Positions 51,345 through 58,981 of a stretch of DNA of 60,850 bases are shown here, piece after piece; the first letter of the stretch is position 1; each line of letters starts with the position of its first letter. The position numbers were made by a program, and so were the translations under genes. Under the pieces are notes generated by a model. That model did no database searches, was not told the origin of the DNA, and worked only from the letters and a program-made list of their open reading frames with translations. The stretch is from assembly GCA_910585545.1 (NCBI GenBank), contig CAJUFN010000013.1, forward strand, positions 1 to 60,850. Direction: 5' to 3'. This DNA is from an uncultured Lachnospiraceae bacterium. GTDB taxonomy: Bacteria > Bacillota > Clostridia > Lachnospirales > Lachnospiraceae.

Positions 51345-52123
51345 TATTTTTTCCCTCGTTTCTGCTTGTTTCGATTGCCTCTTGCTTTTTGCTCCTTTTT
51401 CAATCTTTCCTTTTCACTTTTAGGCGTTTTGGGATTTTTTAACCGTCTGGAAATTTCAGAGTCTGACAATCCTGCAAGACCAGTATCTCTTATTCTCTGC
51501 TTCCCACCCTTTGACATTTTATATACATTGTAACCTATGTAACCGACAGCCGCTACAGCAACGCCTCCCAATATAACCCAACCAACTGGATTCCAAAAAT
51601 TCGAGCCACCAGCAGCAGTTCCCCATGCAAGGGTTCCTGCTACAGTCGCAAATTTACCGTCAGGATCATGATAATTGATAGGATTGTTAAGACAATAAGC
51701 ATATAGATTTGTGGCTAAAAGGCTATCTCCAAGATGATTTAGCATCACATCTATATCATCCCCATTAATCCATCGCGCAACCTCCGGATCATAATACCTG
51801 CTGGATACATAATACAGCCCACTCTCTTCCTCATACACATACCCACGATACCGGAATGGATTCAACTTCCCAACCGTATCCTTTTTCTCTCCGCTTACGC
51901 TAAGTAGCTTGCCCCATGTGTCATACTCATATGTTACCACAGGACTCATATCCTCTGCAACCATTCCGATGACATCGCTTTGCATATTGTAGAGGTAGTA
52001 GTAAGTGCCTTGCTTCTGGTCTTCATGATACCAGATGAAGCCTTCCCGTCTTCCAGTGGCATCATACAGGAATACGAGTTCCTCGTCCCCTTGTTTCATG
52101 GCCTGCATTGGATTGTTTGTCAT
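51341..52123 (-). pseudogene. Displaced Rhs 3' cassette with basic toxin tip
   Basis: A 260-codon frame with the Rhs core end (GKLNPFRYRGYVYEEESGLY, YDPEVARWINGDD), a short hydrophobic linker, and a Lys/Arg-rich tip (RDTGLAGLSDSEISRRLKNP then KTPKSEKERLKKEQ) ending KRGKKY. The basic tip suggests a nucleic-acid-targeting toxin and may match one of the short Ntox domains (uncertain). The ATG at 52121 has no ribosome site and the core is truncated, so it is an orphan cassette, silent unless recombined into the main rhs gene. Confidence 0.75.
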
Positions 52124-52229
52124 AAAGGAAATACTGGCAAAAATATCATTGCACAGACCTTTCTAACGCAAGAATATCCCCCCCAGAAACCATGTACTAA
52201 AAGTACTGAATTCAAGGAGATATTCTTGC
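52107..52229 (-). repeat. Cassette-boundary element, copy 4 (flank plus stem-loop)
   Basis: The conserved flank (52107-52167, containing GGATTGTTTGTCATAAAGG and CATTGCACAGACC) joins a stem-loop with outer arms GCAAGAATATC (52168-52178) and GATATTCTTGC (52219-52229), apex GTACTAAAAGTAC. No U-tract is found on either side. Confidence 0.78.
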
Positions 52230-52245
52230 ATTCTGTTATATTTAC

Positions 52246-52854
52246 TTATTGAGCATTTACGATAATTTTTTCACCATTTACATTGATCCAATATTCATCT
52301 GTGAAATCTTGAATATTGGTACAATATGTAACATATGTTTTTTCCAGCACATCTATGGGCTGTTCCAGTGCACTAAATTCTGACTGGAAACTATCTGTTA
52401 TTTGAGAGTATCCACCGTTCATATCAAGTATTGATACAAAATAATCATTAGTATTTTTATATTGGTATACATCAACACTGATATTATTATACATTTCATA
52501 TGAAATGAGCTTCGTATTTGTCCACATACCAATTTTCCAACCATTTGCGACTTTAGGTACAATTAAATAAATATGCGCATCATCGTCCTCACCTATTACT
52601 AAATCACTATCCTTCCCTTCTACAACAAGCTTGACTTTAGTTTTCTTGGTATAACAATAATTAAAAACCTTTTCTGGTGAACTGAAAGTTATAAATAAAT
52701 TTTCGAATGGTATAAACATAAATATTAGTGAAAATATAGCTGCAATAGCCAAAATATATATTTTATACCTACGAGTTTTAATGAGCTCTTTAAACTTTAA
52801 CTTTATACAACCAAAAACGATACACCCTATACATAATCTAATTAAACCATACAT
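52246..52854 (-). CDS. Membrane-anchored immunity-like protein, family D copy 1
   Basis: A 202-residue protein with hydrophobic segments in the first 55 residues and an external or cytoplasmic alpha/beta domain, ending NVNGEKIIVNAQ. It starts 21 nt after the stop of the Rhs cassette at 52876 with an AGAAGGAG-type site, so it is that cassette's immunity gene. A diverged copy lies at 47271. Membrane anchoring suggests the toxin acts at or crosses the membrane (inference). Confidence 0.75.
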   Translation of the reverse strand: MYGLIRLCIGCIVFGCIKLKFKELIKTRRYKIYILAIAAIFSLIFMFIPFENLFITFSSPEKVFNYCYTKKTKVKLVVEGKDSDLVIGEDDDAHIYLIVPKVANGWKIGMWTNTKLISYEMYNNISVDVYQYKNTNDYFVSILDMNGGYSQITDSFQSEFSALEQPIDVLEKTYVTYCTNIQDFTDEYWINVNGEKIIVNAQ

Positions 52855-52875
52855 TTATTTGGCTCCTTCTCTTAA

Positions 52876-54024
52876 TTATTGTGCATAAGCTGGCGAAAAT
52901 ACTGGTACGGGTTGTCCCATTGTAACTAAAAAATATGCAGCAATAAGGAATCCCCCATCAATACTAATATTAGTATATGTTGTATTAACTGCACCGTCCC
53001 AGTCTATTGTGGAAGTGGAAGCCTCATATCCAATCTTTAATTCCGATATATTTATTCTCGTTCCAAAACTATGCGTAGTATCTCCAATGGTCATTGAACC
53101 TGAGCCTCCTATATTATCTAATGCTAAACTCACATTCCAAGTGAAATCTGATATGTTTAACTTTAATCCAACAGCGGACGATTTTATTGGACGTTGAAGT
53201 TCCTTGTTCGCATAAACAGAAATTGGTTTGGATGAATTACCATTTTTTGACACTTTGCGTGTCTTCTTCAACCCTGTTTTTACTGTTATTGGATATAATT
53301 CGAAAGTTTTTGATTCTGCTTTTATAGTTGTCATAGTAATCGAACTTTCTGCACCATAAATATTTTTTACTAACTTTAGTATACCATTACATACCTTTGT
53401 AAAAATTTTTTTAACAGACTTCCAAATTGTCCCAGTTGGGTCAAGTCTATTGATCGGGTTATTTCCACAATAGGAAAACATGTTAAATCCATTAAAATCT
53501 TGTCCTGTAAAAATATATCTATCCGCATTTAAAAACCGTCCAACCTCCGGATCATAATACCTGCTGGATACATAATACAATCCGCTCTCTTCCTCATACA
53601 CATACCCACGATACCGGAATGGATTCAGCTTTCCAACCGTATCCTTTTTCTCCCCGCTTACGCTAAGCAGTTTTCCCCATGCGTCATACTCATAGGTTAC
53701 CACAGGACTCATATCCGCTGCAACCATTCCGATGACATCACTTTGCACATTGTAGAGGTAGTAGTAAGTTCCTTGCTTCTGGCCAGCGTGATACCAGATG
53801 AAGCCTTCCCGTCTTCCGGTGGCATCATACAGGAATACGAGTTCCTCGTCCCCTTGTTTCATGGCCTGCATTGTTCCGGATGCATCTACGAAATAACTGG
53901 TTTCCGTATCGTTTACGGTTTTTCCGATACGGATTCCGTCTGGGTTATATTTGTAGTTGACGCTCGTTTCATCAGAGAGCCGCATTCCTCCAGGCTGTCT
54001 GCCGTTCTGCCAGGAGAACTGCAT
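52876..54024 (-). pseudogene. Displaced Rhs 3' cassette with beta-rich tip
   Basis: A 382-codon frame: Rhs core (MQFSWQNGRQ through PEVGRFLNADRYIFTGQDFNGFN, SYCGNNPINRLDPTG) and a novel tip of about 185 residues. The tip has a short basic helix (IWKSVKKIFTKVCNGILKLVK) then Ser/Thr-rich beta-type sequence ending VFSPAYAQ. I do not recognise the tip. The Rhs frame continues upstream to about 54150 but has an in-frame TAA at 54073-54075 and no start, so it is not independently expressed. Confidence 0.72.
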
Positions 54025-54135
54025 TCCATCCCGGTAAGTGAGTAGATTTCCGATTTCGTTGTAGGTGAGGGCTTAGGATGTTTTTCCTTCGGAGCTGTAG
54101 GTGTAGGATACGATCTTTGTTAAGATTTCTTCTGT

Positions 54136-54254
54136 ATTGGATTGTTTGTTATAAAGGAAATACTGGCAAAAATATCATTGCACAGACCTTTCTAACGCAA
54201 GAATATCCCACAGAAATCATGTACTAAAAGTACGGGTTCCATGAGATATTCTTG
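54136..54254 (-). repeat. Cassette-boundary element, copy 5 (flank plus stem-loop)
   Basis: The flank (54136-54196) is nearly identical to copies 4 and 6. Stem-loop 54197-54254 has outer arms CAAGAATATC and GATATTCTTG, and apex GTACTAAAAGTAC. Confidence 0.78.
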
Positions 54255-54265
54255 TTTACTAAAAA

Positions 54266-54808
54266 TTATTCAAATCCAACCAAATATTCACTTCTGACTT
54301 CCGCTTGAATTCTCTTTGCAAATCTTTCATATGAAATTTCAACACTTTCTACAATTAATTTTCTACCATCTACAGTTCTAATCACAATTCTTTCAGATTT
54401 TACCTGATTTTTTTTGACTTGGCGTACTGCTGAAACAATTTCATTAAAAGTAAATGAATACGGTTTTCGAAAAGTCGAAAAAACAGTTATATTTTCGCCC
54501 TTTACTATAACTTTAAAATTTAAAGTTTTCAGAATCAGATATATCCCCGACCAAAAAAACCCTCCAAAAGTTACATAAAAAATCCAATGAGGAAGTTCCT
54601 CTGAAAAAAATGAAAAAACTAATAAAACAACTGATGCTGTCAAACACGCAAATACGCCTACCCATAAAACCATATCTGATAACATAACAGTAAAATTTTT
54701 ATCTGACATTTTATTACTTACTTTATCCCCAGATTTTTTTATTAATGAAAATGCCAACATCACTACAGCCGGAAGAAAAATTATCAATAAAATCATTCCA
54801 ATATTCAT
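54266..54808 (-). CDS. Membrane protein with PH-like domain, probable immunity
   Basis: A 180-residue protein with one N-terminal helix (about 4-24) and a helical pair at about 45-95, then a cytoplasmic domain of beta-strands (FKVIVKGENITVFSTFRKPYSF) and a final helix, ending YLVGFE. It resembles DUF6560-type small membrane proteins (uncertain). TAGGAGGTGAAAAGT precedes the ATG at 54808. Its C-terminal tail is repeated as a scrap at 57938. It was probably the immunity gene of the cassette at 56499 before IS110 inserted between them (inference). Confidence 0.68.
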   Translation of the reverse strand: MNIGMILLIIFLPAVVMLAFSLIKKSGDKVSNKMSDKNFTVMLSDMVLWVGVFACLTASVVLLVFSFFSEELPHWIFYVTFGGFFWSGIYLILKTLNFKVIVKGENITVFSTFRKPYSFTFNEIVSAVRQVKKNQVKSERIVIRTVDGRKLIVESVEISYERFAKRIQAEVRSEYLVGFE

Positions 54809-54872
54809 ACTTTTCACCTCCTATCTCAAAATTTGAAATTTGTCAATATATCTCCCGATATATTTTTGTTAT

Positions 54873-54986
54873 TTATCTCAATACCTTTTCAAGTATCAAT
54901 TCATTAGTTAACAGATCAATTGCCTTGTTTATCCATACACTTACCCTATCAGTTCTCGCTGGATCCATGTCCTTACATTCCTTCAT
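54873..54986 (-). pseudogene. Short open frame between IS110 and immunity gene
   Basis: A 37-codon frame MKECKDMDPARTDRVSVWIN, continuing KAIDLLTNELILEKVLR and ending TAA. Protein-like composition but no ribosome site. It may be the remnant of the gene cut by the IS110 insertion. Confidence 0.35.
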
Positions 54987-54989
54987 TCT

Positions 54990-56470
54990 GTTTTATGGAT
55001 AAAGGTACAGGGTAGACTTTTGCTTTGTTACTGCCTCATTGGGCTGATGGAGGATTCCTCCTTATCCCTGCACCTGTATCGGCACTATAATTCTATTAAG
55101 CCGCTTGTAGCTGGCTCTTTCTATAACTTCCAAAGACACGTTCCCCTTCATAATAAACTTTCTTTTTGGACAATGTGAATATAAGTGTAAGCACCTTTTT
55201 GCTTACAACTACTAGTGCCTGCATCTTTTTCAACGGATTATTTTCCCTTGTTTTCAGATAATCATAAAGTTTACGCATCTCTTGATTGGTTGCTACCATA
55301 GTAAGTGAAATCTGATACAGCACACTTCGCAGATTTTTTCTGCCTCGCTTTGAGATACATGTTCCACTCTTGTTTTTTCCGGAACTGTCTTCGATTAGAT
55401 TATAGCCGGCGAATCTGCTCATCTGTCTTGTATCCTCAAAGCGTAACGGATTCCCCAGTTCTCCCAAACAGGTTGCCAAAGAAACAACTCCCATTCCGTC
55501 TATGCTCAGCAGATACTCAGATATTTCTGTTTTCTTCAATGCTTCTTCCATTTCTGCTTCTAATGCTGCTAACTGACTTATTATTAATTCCAATTCTTCC
55601 ATCAATTGCTGTATTTTAAAGCGTGCCGCATATTCACCATAATCAACGCCTATGCTGTCCTGTGCAGCCGCTACCAGCTGTGCAGCCTTTTTTCTGCCAA
55701 CCGTCTTTTTCACTGCTTTTTTGATTTCTTCCAATACGCCTTCTTCCCCCAGTTCCAATATAAATTTAGGAATAGGGCACACTTTTAGAAGGTGCATAGA
55801 TGCTTTCCCTTTGAATGGATGTTTGAACACACTTATAAACTCCGGGAAATATTCATCCAATACAGCTGTAATCGTATTGACAATGGATTTCTTTCTCTTA
55901 TTCATACTATGCCTGCTTGTTGTCAGTCCACGCAGTTCTGCATAAACATCATGCGGAAGATAGGTTTCAAAATATCGACCGTCTTTCACTAGCCTTGCAA
56001 TAGTCAGGGCATCTTTTTTATCTGATTTTGTCTGGCTGTTATCATCCAGTTCCTTTGCTTTTTTGGTATGATACGGATTTACCAGCACAACCGTGATTTT
56101 CGCTTGCTTCAACAGGAAATTTGCAAATGCCTTCCAGTAATGTCCGGTTGGCTCCATCCCCACTATAATCTTGTTAAAATCTTCATTCTTGCAGATTTCG
56201 TAAATCCTTGTTAAGATTGTATTGAAACCATTTCTGTTATTTTCAAATTTAAGAGCCTTATTATGTTCGATACCACGGCAGTCCACAAATCTTGCCCACT
56301 GGTTATGCTTTGCTATATCAACTCCGACAATTAAGGTTTTGAATGTGATTGCTTCAATTTTTTCGTTGGAATGGTTTTTCTTTTTCATTTGCTAAAAATC
56401 TCCTTTGTTTTGATGTATTTAAAAGTCGCCAAACTTTCTTACATCATACTGGGAGATTTTTTTAATTGTC
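54990..56470 (-). mobile_element. IS110-family insertion sequence (ends approximate)
   Basis: Transposase gene with about 100 nt of non-coding DNA on its 5' side and about 105 nt on its 3' side before chromosomal-looking sequence resumes. The ends lack terminal inverted repeats, as is normal for IS110. The 3' stretch (54990-55095) has a strong GGAGGATTCCTCC hairpin and could hold the guide (bridge) RNA known from this family. Ends were judged by eye. Confidence 0.55.
55096..56388 (-). CDS. IS110-family transposase
   Basis: A 430-residue DEDD recombinase. The RuvC-like N-terminal half shows GVDIAK (Asp), GMEPTGHYW (Glu) and KSDKKDA (Asp, Asp). The C-terminal Tnp20 domain contains IDGMGVVSLATCLGEL, FAGYNLIEDSSG and SKRGRKNLRSVLYQ. 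It is intact, so the element may be active. It lies inside the Rhs array, in the same orientation as the toxin genes. Confidence 0.95.
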   Translation of the reverse strand: MKKKNHSNEKIEAITFKTLIVGVDIAKHNQWARFVDCRGIEHNKALKFENNRNGFNTILTRIYEICKNEDFNKIIVGMEPTGHYWKAFANFLLKQAKITVVLVNPYHTKKAKELDDNSQTKSDKKDALTIARLVKDGRYFETYLPHDVYAELRGLTTSRHSMNKRKKSIVNTITAVLDEYFPEFISVFKHPFKGKASMHLLKVCPIPKFILELGEEGVLEEIKKAVKKTVGRKKAAQLVAAAQDSIGVDYGEYAARFKIQQLMEELELIISQLAALEAEMEEALKKTEISEYLLSIDGMGVVSLATCLGELGNPLRFEDTRQMSRFAGYNLIEDSSGKNKSGTCISKRGRKNLRSVLYQISLTMVATNQEMRKLYDYLKTRENNPLKKMQALVVVSKKVLTLIFTLSKKKVYYEGERVFGSYRKSQLQAA

Positions 56471-56498
56471 AAATTTCATGTTCTATAGGAATGCTTCC

Positions 56499-57695
56499 TT
56501 ATGGCGCACACCAGTAGAGTGCTTCCGTTGAAATAGATGTCTGTTGTTTTGGATATGATTCTTCTGGTCCGACTATAAGATTTTTTGTTCCCATAAAAAC
56601 GTTAAAATTGATATCACCTACAATACCAGATAGAATACCTTTACCTATAACTTTCGTCGACATTCTTGATGCAGTTTTATTTTTTAACTTTGTTAAACCC
56701 GATTTAAATACAGCAGCCATATTATTACGACCAGATGTTATACCAGGCGATTTAAATGGAAAAAATTTACTTGTAACAGCCCCGATCGTTCCATCTATAA
56801 TCGTATTCTTTATAATTTTTGTTGTAGAACGTTTTTTACGACCAGTGACATGTTCAAGTGTCTGCCCAATTAAAGTTGAACCGCCAGCACCCACTGTAGC
56901 ACCTACAACTGGACCAGCATATAACGTAGTAATACCACCTATTACCCCTCCTAAAGCATTGCCAACATAAGTCTGCCAACTAGATAATTTAAAGGACCGC
57001 TTCATAATACTTGTTGCAACATCACTAATGAGTTGTGTGGCAGCACCAACTATTCCACCAACTGCGCCTGCAATGAAATCATCCACTCCAAACCATTGAC
57101 CACTAGAGTCAGAACGCATCACAGGATTATTTTCACAATATGCAAACATATTGGTAGACAAGACGCTAATTCCAGGAGTTTTCAGCATAACATCTTCATT
57201 AATCCAGCATCCAACCTCCGGATCATAATACCTGCTGGATACATAATACAATCCGCTCTCTTCCTCATACACATACCCACGATACCGGAATGGATTCAGC
57301 TTTCCAACTGTATCCTTTTTCTCCCCGCTTACGCTAAGCAGCTTGCCCCATGCGTCATACTCATAGGTTACCACAGGACTCATATCCTCTGCAACCATTC
57401 CGATGACATCGCTTTGCACATTGTAGAGGTAGTAGTAGGTTCCTTGCTTCTGGCCTTCATGATACCAGATGAAGCCTTCCCTTCTGCCAGTGGCATCATA
57501 TAGGAATACGAGTTCCTCATCCCCTTGTTTCATGGCCTGCATTGTTCCGGATGCATCTACGAAATAACTGGTTTCCGTATCGTTTACGGTTTTTCCGATC
57601 CGGATTCCGTCTGGGTTATACTTGTAGCTGACATTGGTTTCGTCAGAAAGCCGCATGCTTTGAAGCTGTCTGCCGTTCTGCCAGGAGAACTGCAT
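56499..57695 (-). pseudogene. Displaced Rhs 3' cassette with glycine-rich pretoxin tip
   Basis: A 398-codon frame: Rhs core (MQFSWQNGRQ to PEVGCWINEDVM, FAYCENNPVMRSDSSGQWFG) then a Gly/Ala-rich membrane-like stretch (DFIAGAVGGIVGAATQLISD) and a basic segment (GRKKRSTTKIIKNTI) before a C-terminus ending EALYWCAP. The first part resembles the pretoxin hydrophobic linker of the main gene at 58982. The Rhs frame is open upstream to about 57845 but lacks a start, so it is an orphan cassette. IS110 separates it from its likely immunity gene. Confidence 0.72.
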
Positions 57696-57806
57696 CCCGT
57701 CCCGGTAAGTGAGTGGATTTCCGATCTCATCATAGGTGAGGCTTCTAATTGCTTCGCCGTTGGAACTGTAGGTGTTGAAAACGATCTTTGTTAAGATTTC
57801 TTCTGT
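57696..57806 (-). other. Upstream open part of the Rhs cassette
   Basis: The minus-strand frame reads YDKQSNTEEILTKIVFNTY and continues SSNGEAIRSLTYDEIGNPL into the cassette at 57695, with no start codon. This is where Rhs homology ends and the boundary element begins. Confidence 0.6.
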
Positions 57807-57927
57807 ATTGGATTGTTTGTCATAAAGGAAATACTGGCAAAAATATCATTGCACAGACCTTTCTAACGCAAGAATATCCCGCAAAAATCATCTACTAAAA
57901 GTAATGAATTTCGCGGGATATTCTTGC
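57807..57927 (-). repeat. Cassette-boundary element, copy 6 (flank plus stem-loop)
   Basis: Flank 57807-57867 and stem-loop 57868-57927 with perfect 15-bp outer arms GCAAGAATATCCCGC and GCGGGATATTCTTGC. The apex is CATCTACTAAAAGTAATG, slightly altered. Confidence 0.8.
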
Positions 57928-57937
57928 TTACTAAAAA

Positions 57938-58006
57938 CTATTCAAACCCAACCAAATAGTCTGCTCTAACTTCAGACTGAATTCTTTTTGCAAATCTTTC
58001 ATATAA
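57938..58006 (-). pseudogene. C-terminal scrap of the 54266 immunity family
   Basis: A 22-codon frame LYERFAKRIQSEVRADYL then VGFE and stop, matching the end of the protein at 54266 (SYERFAKRIQAEVRSEYLVGFE) at about 18 of 22 residues. The rest of that gene is absent. The remaining bases to 58127 show no gene. Confidence 0.75.
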
Positions 58007-58127
58007 GTTTTGTTCATTTTCGACCTACTTAAGGCGAACAAATTTTGAGTCGCTTTTTACTTGCCGAACAATACACTATACCGACAAGTAACTTATGTGG
58101 CTAACCACAAGCTTCCAAACACACTTA

Positions 58128-58970
58128 TCATGACTTCCTTCCCCATTTTCCATGATTAATTTTATAATTTCGAATATTCAAAAATATCACGATTAGAATT
58201 TCTATTACATATACCCATATGAGTACTTTAAAACGAAGCCACACTATGAATGTGATTGTACAAAAACCATGTATTATTCCAGCTGCTATAACCGCAGACA
58301 AGTCTCTGTGACTTCGCCTTTCATCCAACATCACAACTGGTGTATACATAAACATCACTATACCAATCATAAAAAACACTGCAGCATACTCTGATTCTGA
58401 TTTCATAGTATGTCTCCATTGAAAACAACACAGTAAAAAATTCAATCCCAAAGTGCCATAAAATATTCCCAACAATCGTGTATACAACTTTAGATTTGGA
58501 ATATTATGTTTATTGGCATATTTATTATATTCTTTTTTCACGTTACCGATTCTTACGCTTTTCTTCTTGAACCATTTTCCATGATTAATTCTATAATTTC
58601 GGATACTCAAAAATATCACGATTAGAATTTCTACTATGTATAGCAATAGTAGGATTTTAAAGTGAAGCAACACTATGACTGTGATTGTGCACATACCATG
58701 CACTATTCCATCTAATATAACAGAAAACAAGTCTCTCTCTACTCGCCTTTCATCCGTCATCTTAAGCGGTGTGAGCGCAAACATCGCTATACTAAGCATT
58801 AAAAACAGTACAGCATACTCTGATTCTGATACCATAGTATATTTCCATTGAAAAAAACACAGTAAAAGATTCAATCCCGAGGTTCCATAAAATATTCCCT
58901 TCAATTGTGTATATAACTCTAGATTTGGAATATTACGTTTATTGGCATATTCATTATATTCTTTTTTCAC
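58128..58970 (-). CDS. Membrane immunity protein made of a fused tandem duplication
   Basis: A 280-residue membrane protein built of two similar halves (residues about 1-143 and 144-280), each with about four membrane helices and the same start (KKEYNEYANKRNIPNLEL and KKEYNKYANKHNIPNLKL) and end (NYRINHGKW and NYKINHGKW). The linker KKKSVRIGNV corresponds to the intergenic sequence before the first copy (AAAGC.TA.GA.T.GGTAACGTG), so the stop codon between two tandem genes was lost. The start is GTG at 58970 with GGAG upstream, 11 nt after the rhs stop. It presumably protects from the toxin tip at 58982. Confidence 0.8.
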   Translation of the reverse strand: MKKEYNEYANKRNIPNLELYTQLKGIFYGTSGLNLLLCFFQWKYTMVSESEYAVLFLMLSIAMFALTPLKMTDERRVERDLFSVILDGIVHGMCTITVIVLLHFKILLLLYIVEILIVIFLSIRNYRINHGKWFKKKSVRIGNVKKEYNKYANKHNIPNLKLYTRLLGIFYGTLGLNFLLCCFQWRHTMKSESEYAAVFFMIGIVMFMYTPVVMLDERRSHRDLSAVIAAGIIHGFCTITFIVWLRFKVLIWVYVIEILIVIFLNIRNYKINHGKWGRKS

Positions 58971-58981
58971 GTTACCAACTC

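Noticed and set aside
51341..57695. Rhs fragments as complete, independently translated toxins
   Set aside because: The starts lack ribosome sites, the cores are truncated by hundreds of residues and one frame has an in-frame stop. They are called displaced cassettes instead.
45571..57927. CRISPR array
   Set aside because: The repeated stem-loops are 2-4 kb apart with genes between them, not short direct repeats with unique spacers.
45571..57927. Stem-loops as simple Rho-independent terminators
   Set aside because: No U-tract follows on either strand, and the apex and flanks are conserved beyond what a terminator needs; termination remains possible as a side role.
58541..58556. Two separate immunity genes at 58128-58970
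   Set aside because: No stop codon separates the halves; the frame is continuous through the linker, so it is one fused gene.
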